DNA of 6,384 nucleotides, from assembly GCA_030148625.1 (NCBI GenBank), contig JASBTC010000012.1, positions 1 through 6,384 on the forward strand. Reading direction: 5' to 3'. Of the stretch, positions 1-6,384 are shown in pieces (within the stretch, counting starts at the first letter, position 1; each line of letters opens with the position of its first letter). This DNA comes from Sphingobium sp. Its GTDB lineage: Bacteria; Pseudomonadota; Alphaproteobacteria; Sphingomonadales; Sphingomonadaceae. The position numbers and the translations under genes are program-made. The notes beneath the pieces are model-generated. The model did not search any database and was not told where the DNA came from. It saw only the letters and a list, made by a program, of their open reading frames with translations.

Positions 1-1057
1 CGGCCTGCTCCATCGCGGCACCGAAAAGCTGATCGAGTACAAGACCTATCTCCAGGCTTTGCCCTATTTCGACCGGCTCGATTATTGCTCGCCGCTGGGC
101 ATGGAGCACAGCTATGTGCTGGCGATCGAGAAGCTGCTCGATCTGGAAGTGCCGTTGCGCGGGCAATATCTGCGCGTGTTCTTCGCCGAGCTGACGCGCA
201 TCTGCAATCACATGCTCAACCTGGGCGCCCATGTGATGGATGTGGGCGCGATGACGCCCAATCTGTGGCTGTTCGAGGTTCGCGAGGATTGCCTGAATTT
301 CTTCGAGCGGGCGTCGGGCGCGCGCATGCATGCGGCCTGGTTCCGTCCCGGCGGCGTCCATCAGGACGTGCCCCTCAAGCTGCTGACCGATATCGGTGAG
401 TGGCTCGACAAGCGGATGCCGCGCCTGTTCGAGGATGCGATCAGCCTGGTCGCGGACAATCGCATCTTCAAGCAGCGCAATGTCGATATCGGCGTGGTGA
501 GCAAGGACGACGCGGTCAAATGGGGCTTTTCGGGCCCGATGATCCGCGCGGCGGGCATCCCCTGGGATCTCCGCAAGAGCCAGCCTTACGACGTCTACGA
601 CCGGATGGAATTCGATATTCCCGTCGGCACCAAGGGCGATTGCTACGACCGTTTCATGGTGCGCGTCGAAGAGGTGCGCCAGTCGATGCGGATCATGAAG
701 CAGTGCCTGGCACAGATGCCCGAAGGGCCGGTGGCGAGCTTCGACCGCAAGGTCGTGCCGCCCAAGCGCGGCGAGATGAAGCGCTCGATGGAAGCGCTCA
801 TTCATCACTTCAAGCTCTATACCGAGGGTTTCCACGTCCCCGCCGGCGAAGTCTATGTGGCGACCGAAAGCCCCAAGGGCGAATTCGGCGTCTATCTGGT
901 CGCCGACGGCACCAACAAACCCTATCGTTGCAAGATCCGGCCGACCGCGTTCAGCCATCTCCAGGCGATGGACTTCATGATGAAGGGCCATATGCTCGCA
1001 GACACCACCGCCGTTCTTTCGGCGATCGACGTGGTGTTCGGGGAGTGCGACCGTTGA
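1..1057 (+). CDS. nuoD: NADH-quinone oxidoreductase subunit D (NuoD), 5'-truncated by the window
   Basis: NuoD is the 49-kDa-type subunit of the complex I peripheral arm. It descends from the large subunit of [NiFe] hydrogenases, has lost the nickel site, and forms much of the quinone-binding chamber with NuoB and NuoH on the cytoplasmic side of the membrane. The reading frame is open from base 2 and gives 351 residues up to the TGA at 1055-1057. Roughly the first 50 residues, including the HxxxH quinone loop, lie off the left edge. Visible landmarks are GLLHRGTEK at the very start, then [12 protein letters not shown] (about bases 65-100). The Tyr at 83-85 corresponds to the tyrosine known to contact the quinone headgroup. 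The family-typical end is [10 protein letters not shown]. The TTG at 59 is internal and not a start, because conserved sequence continues upstream of it. The stop overlaps the start of the cupin gene. Whether NuoC is a separate protein cannot be seen from here. Confidence 0.98.
   Translation, partial: GLLHRGTEKLIEYKTYLQALPYFDRLDYCSPLGMEHSYVLAIEKLLDLEVPLRGQYLRVFFAELTRICNHMLNLGAHVMDVGAMTPNLWLFEVREDCLNFFERASGARMHAAWFRPGGVHQDVPLKLLTDIGEWLDKRMPRLFEDAISLVADNRIFKQRNVDIGVVSKDDAVKWGFSGPMIRAAGIPWDLRKSQPYDVYDRMEFDIPVGTKGDCYDRFMVRVEEVRQSMRIMKQCLAQMPEGPVASFDRKVVPPKRGEMKRSMEALIHHFKLYTEGFHVPAGEVYVATESPKGEFGVYLVADGTNKPYRCKIRPTAFSHLQAMDFMMKGHMLADTTAVLSAIDVVFGECDR
1040..1045 (+). promoter_or_regulatory. Shine-Dalgarno site that supports the TTG start of the cupin gene
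   Basis: GGGGAG lies 8 bases before TTG 1054, inside the last codons of nuoD. It is the main reason for preferring the TTG over the GTG at 1072, which has only CGCCCTCC-like pyrimidine-rich sequence upstream. Confidence 0.6.
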
Positions 1058-1422
1058 ACGCGCCCTCCGTCGTGAGCATCGCCGACAAGCTCGCTTCGTT
1101 CGCGGATCACTGGAATCCGCGGATCGTGGGCAACTACAATGGCAATGAAGTGCGCGTTGCAAAGGTGGAGGGTGAATTCACCTGGCATCGTCATGGCGAG
1201 ACCGACGAGCTTTTCCTCGTCGTTTCCGGTGAACTGGGTATCGAGTTCCGCGACGCGACGCGTCACCTGAAGGCAGGCGAGATGATCGTCGTGCCCAGGG
1301 GCGTCGAGCACCGGCCCTTTGCCGCCGGCGAATGCCACATTCTGCTGATGGACCGCGAGGGCGAGCCCAATACCGGCACGAACCCGTCCGAATATACGCG
1401 CGAAAAGCTGGAAACGATCTGA
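1054..1422 (+). CDS. small single-domain cupin protein inside the nuo operon
   Basis: The product is a 122-residue cytosolic beta-barrel protein with no signal peptide or membrane segment. Cupin motif 1, G(X)5HXH(X)4E(X)6G, is complete: G-EFTW-H45-R-H47 then E52 and G59. Motif 2 is G75-EMIVV-P81-R-G83-VE-H86, but the usual Asn four residues after the His is Ala90. The two motifs are 15 residues apart, the compact minimum. His45, His47, Glu52 and His86 form the usual 3-His/1-Glu metal site. The tail contains EPNTGTN, which I recognise from a widespread family of small stand-alone cupins of the type sometimes annotated 'mannose-6-phosphate isomerase-like'. The reaction is unknown. The start is taken as TTG at 1054: it follows a Shine-Dalgarno-like GGGGAG with 8-base spacing and overlaps the nuoD stop as TTGA. 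GTG at 1072 is the alternative but has no Shine-Dalgarno sequence. The gene is fused into the operon by overlaps at both ends. It is not a known complex I subunit; a role in the complex is only inferred from position. Confidence 0.9.
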   Translation: MNAPSVVSIADKLASFADHWNPRIVGNYNGNEVRVAKVEGEFTWHRHGETDELFLVVSGELGIEFRDATRHLKAGEMIVVPRGVEHRPFAAGECHILLMDREGEPNTGTNPSEYTREKLETI

Positions 1423-2090
1423 TGGCCGACGCACCCCAAATTCCCGATGAGGCGGAAACCCGCGCACGCTGGGGCAGTTTCGCGTGGACCGCGGAGAATG
1501 CCGCCACCGCGAAAGAGGTCATCGGCCGCTATCCGGCGGGGCGTCAGGCCTCGGCGGTGATGCCGCTGCTCGATCTCGCCCAGCGCCAGATCGGTGCCGA
1601 GACCAATACGCAGGGCTGGCTGCCCGTGCCCGTGATCGAATATGTCGCGCGCGAGCTCGATATGCCGTTCATGCGCGCCTATGAGGTCGCGACCTTCTAC
1701 ACCATGTACAATCTCGCGCCGGTCGGCCGCTATCATGTGCAGGTCTGCGGCACGACGCCGTGCATGCTGCGCGGATCGGACGAAGTGCTGTCGGCGTGCA
1801 AGAATCGCGGCCTGCAAAAGGGCAAGACCACGCCCGACGGGCTGTTCACGCTGACCGAGGTCGAGTGCCTGGGGGCGTGCGCCAATGCGCCGATGGTCCA
1901 GATCAACGACGATAATTACGAAGATCTGGATTTCGACAGCACAAGCCGGATCCTCGAGGCGCTGGCCAATGGCGAGACGCCGAAGCCCGGTCCGCAGATC
2001 GATCGCCAGACCAGCTGTCCGGAGGGTGGCCCGACCACGCTCAAGGAAATGGTGGCTGCGAACCACGATTATCGCGGGGAGTGGAAGTGA
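1422..2090 (+). CDS. nuoE: NADH-quinone oxidoreductase subunit E (NuoE), 24-kDa type
   Basis: NuoE is a thioredoxin-fold ferredoxin subunit that carries the off-pathway [2Fe-2S] cluster N1a beside the FMN of NuoF, in the NADH-oxidising module in the cytoplasm. The product has 222 residues. A helical N-terminal region (about 20-100) ends in the conserved [11 protein letters not shown]. The four cluster ligands are visible as C109-GTTP-C114 and C149-LGA-C153. The C-terminal tail (about 185-222) is the longer kind seen in alphaproteobacterial and mitochondrial homologues and includes [14 protein letters not shown]. The ATG at 1422 shares one base with the TGA of the cupin gene (TGATG). The only nearby Shine-Dalgarno candidate is a weak GGAA at 1410-1413, so initiation probably depends on ribosomes ending translation of the cupin gene. 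The open frame extends upstream to 1332, but that part lies within the cupin gene and carries no NuoE-like sequence. Function is certain by family; the coupling is inference. Confidence 0.97.
   Translation: MADAPQIPDEAETRARWGSFAWTAENAATAKEVIGRYPAGRQASAVMPLLDLAQRQIGAETNTQGWLPVPVIEYVARELDMPFMRAYEVATFYTMYNLAPVGRYHVQVCGTTPCMLRGSDEVLSACKNRGLQKGKTTPDGLFTLTEVECLGACANAPMVQINDDNYEDLDFDSTSRILEALANGETPKPGPQIDRQTSCPEGGPTTLKEMVAANHDYRGEWK
2076..2081 (+). promoter_or_regulatory. Shine-Dalgarno site for nuoF
   Basis: GGGGAG lies 8 bases before ATG 2090, inside the end of nuoE. It decides between ATG 2090 and the in-frame GTG 2081, since that GTG shares its first base with the site. Confidence 0.65.
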
Positions 2091-3382
2091 TGCTCGCGGA
2101 CAAGGATCGCATCTTCACCAACGTCCATGGCTTCCAGCCGTGGAACCTCGACGCCGCGATCAAGCGCGGCGACTGGGACGATACCAAGGCGCTGATGGCG
2201 CGCGGGCAGGACGCGATCATCGAGGAGATCAAGGCCTCTGGCCTGCGCGGCCGCGGCGGCGCCGGTTTCCCGACCGGCATGAAGTGGAGCTTCATGCCCA
2301 AGGAGCCGCGTCCCGATCGCCCGAACTTCCTGGTGATCAATGCCGACGAATCCGAGCCGGGCTCGTGCAAGGATCGCGAGATCATCCGCCACGATCCGCA
2401 CAAGCTGATCGAAGGCGCGCTGATCGCGGGCTATGCGATGCGCGCGCGTGCGGCCTATATCTATATCCGCGGCGAGTTCATCCGCGAGGCGGAGACCTTG
2501 TTCGCCGCGGTGCGCGAAGCCTATGCCAAGGGGCTGATCGGCAAGAACGCCTCCAAGTCCGGCTATGATTTCGACGTGTTCGTCCATCGCGGCGCCGGCG
2601 CCTATATCTGCGGCGAAGAGACCGCGATGCTCGAAAGCCTCGAGGGCAAGAAGGGCCAGCCGCGTCTGAAGCCGCCTTTCCCGGCGGGCGCGGGCCTTTA
2701 TGGCTGCCCGACCACGGTCAACAATGTCGAATCGATCGCGGTCGCACCGACGATCCTTCGGCGCGGCGCGGCCTGGTTCAAAAGCTTCGGCAACGAGAAC
2801 AATGCCGGCACCAAGCTGTTCCAGATCAGCGGCCATGTGAACAAGCCGTGCGTCGTCGAGGAATCGATGTCGATCCCGTTCCGTGAGCTGATCGACAAGC
2901 ATGCCGGCGGCATCCGCGGCGGCTGGGATAATCTGCTTGCCGTCATTCCCGGTGGTTCCTCGGTGCCGCTCGTGCCCGCGGCGCAGATCATCGATGCGCC
3001 GATGGATTTTGACGGGCTGAAGGCGCTGGGCTCCGGTCTCGGCACCGCCGCCGTCATCGTGATGGACAAGTCGACCGACGTCGTCCGCGCGATCAGCAGG
3101 CTGAGCTATTTCTACAAGCATGAGAGCTGCGGCCAATGCACGCCGTGCCGCGAAGGCACCGGCTGGATGTGGCGCGTGATGGAGCGGCTGCGCGAAGGCA
3201 ATGCCGATCTCTCCGAAATCGACATGCTCCACGACGTGACCAAGCAGGTCGAGGGACACACGATCTGCGCGCTCGGCGATGCGGCCGCATGGCCGATCCA
3301 GGGCTTGATCCGTCACTTCCGTCCCGAGCTGGAACGCCGGATCAACGAGAAGAACGGTGGAATCATGGAGGCGGCGGAATGA
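2090..3382 (+). CDS. nuoF: NADH-quinone oxidoreductase subunit F (NuoF), NADH- and FMN-binding
   Basis: NuoF is the 51-kDa-type catalytic subunit. It binds NADH, takes a hydride onto FMN and passes electrons to its [4Fe-4S] cluster N3, then into NuoG. The product has 430 residues, close to the usual length. In order: the glycine-rich nucleotide loop [16 protein letters not shown] (51-66), [14 protein letters not shown] (85-98) lining the FMN pocket, and [19 protein letters not shown] (168-186) with the acidic residues that contact NADH and FMN. The SLBB-like middle includes IPGGSSVP (287-294). The N3 ligands are C347, C350 and C353 in [13 protein letters not shown], plus C393 in [13 protein letters not shown]. 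The start is ATG 2090, which shares one base with the nuoE stop (TGATG) and has GGGGAG 8 bases upstream. An in-frame GTG at 2081 would overlap that Shine-Dalgarno sequence and is less likely. The gene ends in EAAE and overlaps the next gene by 4 bases. Confidence 0.98.
   Translation: MLADKDRIFTNVHGFQPWNLDAAIKRGDWDDTKALMARGQDAIIEEIKASGLRGRGGAGFPTGMKWSFMPKEPRPDRPNFLVINADESEPGSCKDREIIRHDPHKLIEGALIAGYAMRARAAYIYIRGEFIREAETLFAAVREAYAKGLIGKNASKSGYDFDVFVHRGAGAYICGEETAMLESLEGKKGQPRLKPPFPAGAGLYGCPTTVNNVESIAVAPTILRRGAAWFKSFGNENNAGTKLFQISGHVNKPCVVEESMSIPFRELIDKHAGGIRGGWDNLLAVIPGGSSVPLVPAAQIIDAPMDFDGLKALGSGLGTAAVIVMDKSTDVVRAISRLSYFYKHESCGQCTPCREGTGWMWRVMERLREGNADLSEIDMLHDVTKQVEGHTICALGDAAAWPIQGLIRHFRPELERRINEKNGGIMEAAE
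3367..3371 (+). promoter_or_regulatory. strong Shine-Dalgarno site for the exported-protein gene
   Basis: GGAGG lies 7 bases before ATG 3379, inside the nuoF codons for its EAAE tail. Its strength and ideal spacing support this ATG and argue that the small gene is really translated. Confidence 0.75.
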
Positions 3383-4032
3383 GATTTTCGTACCTTTCCG
3401 GCGCCGTTGCCCTGGCCCTGTTCGGCGTAACGGGCGCTGCGGCTGCGGATGAGGCCGTGGCCGACAAGAATGCGCCCCTTCGCGCCGAAGCCGTGATCGT
3501 CATGCATCAGTTTGCGAGTTGCATCGCCAGCCGTCGCGCAAACGAGTCTCGCGAATTGCTGGGAACCGATTTCGGAACCGAGGAATATTCCGAGAAGATC
3601 CGCAAGCTCGCTCTGACCAGCGACTGTCTGAACAACGGCCGCCTCGCATTCGCCAGTGTCCTGCTCGCGGGCGGGATCGCCGAACGTCTGTACGAGATGG
3701 ATTATGGCAAGCGCGACATCGCGTCGGTCATCCCGTCCGACTGGACCGTGGCGCCCATCGCTGCGCGCAGCGAGCTGGAAGAGGTAGCGCTCTGCGTGGT
3801 CCAGAAGGATCCGCGCGGCGTCCGTACCGTGCTCGGGACGAACGCGACGAGCGGCGAAGAGAAGGGCGCTTTCGGCGCGCTGGGCCAGACGATCACCGGA
3901 TGCGTGAAGGCTGGATCGACCGTGCGCCTCAACCGGCCGATGCTCCGATCGATCCTGGCTCTCGGCCTGTATCGGAGTGCATCTCACTTTTCCGCCGCTG
4001 GCCCCGCAGCGGCATCGAAGACCGGAAGCTGA
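3379..4032 (+). CDS. predicted secreted four-cysteine protein with internal duplication, function unknown
   Basis: The product has 217 residues and I cannot name it. Residues 1-23 look like a Sec signal peptide: Arg2, a hydrophobic core [14 protein letters not shown], and an Ala-rich site with probable cleavage before Asp24. The mature protein has exactly four cysteines (48, 83, 139, 175). It falls into two halves with the same layout, C-x12-LGT-x19/20-C-x21/22-Y, so it is an internal duplication and each half probably closes its own disulfide in the periplasm. The last residues (203-217) are low in complexity. The pattern resembles uncharacterised exported proteins I associate with sphingomonads, but I cannot verify that. 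The start ATG overlaps the nuoF stop (ATGA) and has GGAGG at 7-base spacing. The stop is 3 bases before nuoG. Codon use differs from the nuo genes (AGA at codon 2, five GGA, three AGT), suggesting lower expression or a later arrival. No known complex I subunit has this form. The coding call is firm; the function is open. Confidence 0.85.
   Translation: MRFSYLSGAVALALFGVTGAAAADEAVADKNAPLRAEAVIVMHQFASCIASRRANESRELLGTDFGTEEYSEKIRKLALTSDCLNNGRLAFASVLLAGGIAERLYEMDYGKRDIASVIPSDWTVAPIAARSELEEVALCVVQKDPRGVRTVLGTNATSGEEKGAFGALGQTITGCVKAGSTVRLNRPMLRSILALGLYRSASHFSAAGPAAASKTGS
3520..3693 (+). repeat. first protein repeat unit of the exported protein (residues 48-105)
   Basis: This unit runs from Cys48 to Tyr105. 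It has LGT at residues 61-63, Cys83, then L-x4-A-x2-LY ending at Tyr105. It matches the second unit in spacing and at the key positions (Cys, Arg58/149, LGT, Glu-Glu, Cys, Leu, Ala, Leu-Tyr), with small insertions. The similarity is at protein level only; the DNA is not a recognisable repeat, so the duplication is old. Confidence 0.65.
3793..3972 (+). repeat. second protein repeat unit of the exported protein (residues 139-198)
   Basis: This unit runs from Cys139 to Tyr198. It has LGT at residues 152-154, Cys175, then L-x4-A-x2-LY ending at Tyr198. The Cys-to-LGT distance (12 residues between) is identical in both units, and the two other distances differ by one residue each. I read it as a degenerate tandem duplication of one disulfide-closed helical unit. 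Confidence 0.65.
4024..4028 (+). promoter_or_regulatory. Shine-Dalgarno site for nuoG
   Basis: GGAAG lies 7 bases before ATG 4036, within the last codons of the exported-protein gene. NuoG therefore takes its ribosome binding site from the accessory gene, not from nuoF. Confidence 0.6.
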
Positions 4033-4035
4033 TTC

Positions 4036-6042
4036 ATGCCCAAGGTAACCGTAGACGGCATCGAGCTCGAAGTTCCCGCCGGCGCCACCGTGCTCCAGGC
4101 GTGCGAGCTGGCGGGCAAGGAGATTCCGCGCTTCTGCTATCATGAACGGCTGAGCATCGCCGGCAATTGCCGGATGTGCCTGGTCGAGGTGAAGCCGGGG
4201 CCGCCCAAGCCGCAGGCATCGTGCGCCTTGCCGGCCGCTGAGGGCCAGGAGATCCGCACCGACAGCCCGATGGTCAAGAAGGCACGCGAAGGGGTGATGG
4301 AGTTCCTGCTCATCAACCACCCGCTCGATTGCCCGATCTGCGACCAGGGCGGCGAATGCGACCTGCAGGATCAGTCGATCGCCTATGGCAAGGGCCATAG
4401 CCGCTATGACGAGAACAAGCGGGCGGTGACCGAGAAATATATGGGCCCCGTCGTCAAGACGGTGATGACGCGCTGCATCCAGTGCACGCGCTGCATCCGT
4501 TTTGCCGAGGAAGTGGCGGGCGTGCCCGATATCGGCGCGGTCGGCCGCGGGGAGAATATGCAGATCACCACCTATCTGGAGAAAGCGATCAAGTCCGAAC
4601 TGTCGGGCAATGTCGTCGATCTCTGCCCGGTGGGGGCGCTGACCAGCAAGCCTTACGCTTTCGAGGCGCGGCCCTGGGAATTGAAGAAGACGCTGGCGAT
4701 CGACGTGATGGATGCGGTCGGCACCAATATCCGCGTCGATAGCCGCGGCCGTCAGGTGCTGCGCGCGCTGCCGCGGATCAACGAGGATGTGAACGAGGAA
4801 TGGGCGTCGGACAAGACGCGCCACGCCGTCGACGGCCTCGTCCGCGGCCGGCTCGATCGGCCCTATGTGCGCCGTGACGGCAAGCTGGTTCCGGCAAGCT
4901 GGGAAGAGGCGTTCGCGGTGATCGCGAGCGTCGCGAAATCGGCCGGCGGCAGCGTGGCTGCGATCGCCGGCGACCTGGTCGATTGCGAGACTATGTATGC
5001 CGCCAAGGCGCTGGTCCGTTCGCTCGGATCTTCGCTGCTCGAAGGGCGCCAGACCGGCCTTGCCTATGACGTGACCAATCTCGCGGCGGTCAATTTCAAC
5101 TCGACCATCGCGGGGATCGAGACCGCCGACGCCATCCTGATCGTCGGCAGCAATGTCCGCTGGGAAGCGCCGCTGGTGAACACGCGCATCCGCAAGGCGA
5201 TCAAGAAGGGCGCGAAGGTCTTCGCGGTCGGCGCCGAGACCGACCTGACCTACAAGGTCGAATGGCTCGGCAACGATCTGTCGCTGCTCGCCAAACTGCC
5301 CAGGGCGGTGACCGAGGCGTTCGCGGGCGCCCAGCGCCCCGCGGTGATCGTCGGCGGCGGCGCGCTCAAGAACGTGCAGGGCTCTACGCTCGCGCTAGTC
5401 AAGACGCTCGGCCTGATCAAGGACGGTTGGAACGGCTATAACGCGCTGCATTTCTCGGCGTCGCGCATGGGCGGGCTGATGCTCGGCTATGCCCAGCCGG
5501 GCGGCATCGCCGATATCGTCGCGGCCGCGCCCAAGCTCACTTTCTTCCTCGGCGCCGACGAAGTCGATTTCGGCAAGTTCGCCGACAGCTTCAACGTCTA
5601 TGTCGGCCATCATGGCGACAAGGGCGCGCATGCGGCGGACGTGATTCTGCCCGCCGCTGCCTTCACCGAGAAGCCGGGCACTTATGTGAATCTGGAAGGG
5701 CGCGTGCAGCGCGGCGACCGTGCGGTCTTCCCGCCGGGCGACGCCCGCGAGGATTGGACGATCTTCCGCGCGCTTTCCGCCGCGATCGGCACGCCGCTGC
5801 CCTTCGACACGCTCGAACAGCTTCGCGCCGCGATGGCTGCGGAAGTGCCCGCGCTGGGTGTCGAGGGTCTGGCCGCCTATGACTGGGCGCCGCCGAAGCT
5901 CGACGCTGCCGCTTCGGGCGAGATCGGCTATCCGATCAAGGATTTCTATCTGACCAACGCGATCTGCCGTGCGTCGCCGACCATGGAGCGCTGCTCGGTC
6001 GAGCTTGTGCATGGTGAGCAGTATCTGGAGGCCGCGGAGTGA
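4036..6042 (+). CDS. nuoG: NADH-quinone oxidoreductase subunit G (NuoG), 75-kDa type
   Basis: NuoG is the largest peripheral-arm subunit and carries electrons from NuoF towards the quinone module. The product has 668 residues, slightly short of the roughly 690 usual in alphaproteobacteria. The N-terminal ferredoxin domain binds the [2Fe-2S] cluster N1b through C34, C45, C48 and C63. The His-Cys motif for [4Fe-4S] N5 is H95, C99, C102 and C108 ([15 protein letters not shown]). [4Fe-4S] N4 uses C147, C150, C153 and C197 (CIQCTRC, then [11 protein letters not shown]). From about residue 215 on is a molybdopterin-oxidoreductase-like domain that has lost its cofactor in this family, with [20 protein letters not shown] (524-543) as a landmark. 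No C-x2-C-x3-C group follows N4, so the extra N7 cluster of E. coli and Thermus is absent. The ATG follows GGAAG at 7-base spacing and lies 3 bases after the preceding stop. The end overlaps nuoH by 4 bases. Confidence 0.98.
   Translation: MPKVTVDGIELEVPAGATVLQACELAGKEIPRFCYHERLSIAGNCRMCLVEVKPGPPKPQASCALPAAEGQEIRTDSPMVKKAREGVMEFLLINHPLDCPICDQGGECDLQDQSIAYGKGHSRYDENKRAVTEKYMGPVVKTVMTRCIQCTRCIRFAEEVAGVPDIGAVGRGENMQITTYLEKAIKSELSGNVVDLCPVGALTSKPYAFEARPWELKKTLAIDVMDAVGTNIRVDSRGRQVLRALPRINEDVNEEWASDKTRHAVDGLVRGRLDRPYVRRDGKLVPASWEEAFAVIASVAKSAGGSVAAIAGDLVDCETMYAAKALVRSLGSSLLEGRQTGLAYDVTNLAAVNFNSTIAGIETADAILIVGSNVRWEAPLVNTRIRKAIKKGAKVFAVGAETDLTYKVEWLGNDLSLLAKLPRAVTEAFAGAQRPAVIVGGGALKNVQGSTLALVKTLGLIKDGWNGYNALHFSASRMGGLMLGYAQPGGIADIVAAAPKLTFFLGADEVDFGKFADSFNVYVGHHGDKGAHAADVILPAAAFTEKPGTYVNLEGRVQRGDRAVFPPGDAREDWTIFRALSAAIGTPLPFDTLEQLRAAMAAEVPALGVEGLAAYDWAPPKLDAAASGEIGYPIKDFYLTNAICRASPTMERCSVELVHGEQYLEAAE
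6027..6031 (+). promoter_or_regulatory. strong Shine-Dalgarno site that fixes the GTG start of nuoH
   Basis: GGAGG lies 7 bases before GTG 6039, within the nuoG codons for its EAAE tail. Together with the GTGA overlap it fixes the non-ATG start. Confidence 0.75.
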
Positions 6043-6384
6043 CCGAGTTCTTCCAGACCTATCTGGGTTACGGGTTCGGCTGGTTCCTCGCCACGCTGAT
6101 CCTGATCCTGATGATCGCGCTGCCGCTGATGCTGGCGGTCGCGATGATCATCTATGCCGATCGCAAGATCTGGGCGGCGATGGCGCTGCGCCGCGGCCCC
6201 AACGTCGTCGGTCCGCTCGGCCTGCTGCAATCCTTCGCCGACGGCTTGAAGGTGTTCCTCCAGGAAACCATCATCCCGTCCTCGGCCAATCGCGGCCTGT
6301 TCCTGCTCGCACCGATCATCACCTTCACCGTGGCGCTGATCGTCTGGGCGGTGATCCCGTTCGGCGCCGGCATGGTGCTGGCCG
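6039..6384 (+). CDS. nuoH: NADH-quinone oxidoreductase subunit H (NuoH), 3'-truncated by the window
   Basis: NuoH (the ND1 homologue) is the membrane subunit that anchors the peripheral arm and forms the membrane entrance of the quinone chamber. The window holds the first 115 residues of a protein usually about 340 long. The start is GTG at 6039, overlapping the nuoG stop as GTGA, with a strong GGAGG at 6027-6031 and 7-base spacing. A first membrane helix spans about residues 14-38. The conserved cytoplasmic loop [20 protein letters not shown] (39-58) follows, then [15 protein letters not shown] (62-76). A second helix covers about 87-107. The loop reads DRK where most homologues, including mitochondrial ND1, have ERK. 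Identity is certain; the rest of the gene is beyond the right edge. Confidence 0.97.
   Translation, partial: MTEFFQTYLGYGFGWFLATLILILMIALPLMLAVAMIIYADRKIWAAMALRRGPNVVGPLGLLQSFADGLKVFLQETIIPSSANRGLFLLAPIITFTVALIVWAVIPFGAGMVLA

Larger units (their letters stand above)
1..6384 (+). other. nuo operon segment: D - cupin - E - F - exported protein - G - H
   Basis: Seven co-directional genes are packed without intergenic space. Junctions in order are TTGA (4-base overlap), TGATG (1 base), TGATG (1 base), ATGA (4 bases), a 3-base gap and GTGA (4 bases). The D-E-F-G-H order is the standard one for complex I operons; the two accessory genes are additions. No room exists for internal promoters between genes or for rho-independent terminators, so a single transcript starting upstream of the window is inferred. 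Confidence 0.9.

Noticed and set aside
400..1053. Upstream in-frame extension of the cupin gene through nuoD
   Set aside because: The extra 218 codons are an out-of-frame reading of nuoD, Arg/Gly-rich and unlike any cupin N-terminus. The real gene begins near 1054.
1332..1421. Upstream in-frame extension of nuoE
   Set aside because: It lies within the cupin gene and the encoded residues do not resemble NuoE; the ATG at 1422 fits the family start.
2069..3316. Long open frame on the minus strand (415 codons) opposite nuoF
   Set aside because: It is a shadow of nuoF codon bias, low in complexity and with no domain or convincing ribosome binding site.
3136..3378. Upstream in-frame extension of the exported-protein gene into nuoF
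   Set aside because: It reads nuoF out of frame and would bury the clear signal peptide; the ATG at 3379 has an ideal Shine-Dalgarno sequence.
3379..4032. Exported-protein gene as a mobile element or phage cargo
   Set aside because: No inverted or direct repeats, integrase, transposase or target duplication flank it; the precise start/stop overlap argues for a settled operon member.
4021..4035. Possible regulatory site or terminator between the exported-protein gene and nuoG
   Set aside because: Only three bases separate the genes, and no hairpin followed by a T-run is visible.
3313..4824. Long open frame on the minus strand (503 codons) spanning the exported-protein gene and the start of nuoG
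   Set aside because: It lies antisense to well-supported coding sequence, its product is Arg/Ala/His/Asp-rich with no recognisable domain, and such frames are expected opposite GC-rich genes.

Overview
The window lies inside the operon for the proton-pumping NADH:quinone oxidoreductase (respiratory complex I, type I NADH dehydrogenase) of a high-GC alphaproteobacterium. Protein wording such as [13 protein letters not shown] in NuoD and [20 protein letters not shown] in NuoH points to a sphingomonad (Sphingomonas, Sphingobium or a relative). This is a recognition call from memory, not a search result.

Layout, all on the + strand: nuoD (1-1057, 5' end cut off), a small single-domain cupin gene (1054-1422), nuoE (1422-2090), nuoF (2090-3382), a gene for a predicted secreted protein with four cysteines and an internal duplication (3379-4032), nuoG (4036-6042) and nuoH (from 6039, 3' end cut off). 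There is no non-coding stretch. Five of the six junctions overlap by 1 or 4 bases and the sixth has a 3-base gap, so no promoter or terminator fits inside the window. The genes are expected to be read as one mRNA with strong translational coupling.

How the genes work together: NuoE, NuoF and NuoG form the NADH-oxidising module (FMN plus most of the iron-sulfur clusters), NuoD lines the quinone chamber of the peripheral arm, and NuoH docks that arm to the membrane and closes the quinone site. All cluster-binding motifs expected for NuoE, NuoF and NuoG are intact. NuoG lacks the extra N7 cluster ligands, and NuoH has Asp where most homologues have Glu in the ERK motif.

The non-standard content is the two accessory genes. 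The cupin has complete metal-binding motifs and an apparent TTG start. The exported protein has two copies of a C-x12-LGT-x19/20-C-x21/22-Y unit, and its codon use is less adapted than that of its neighbours. Neither is a known complex I subunit. I found no RNA genes, mobile elements, CRISPR arrays or sizeable DNA repeats. Apart from these two genes the window is ordinary housekeeping sequence, and I see no clear evidence of a novel defence or biosynthetic system.
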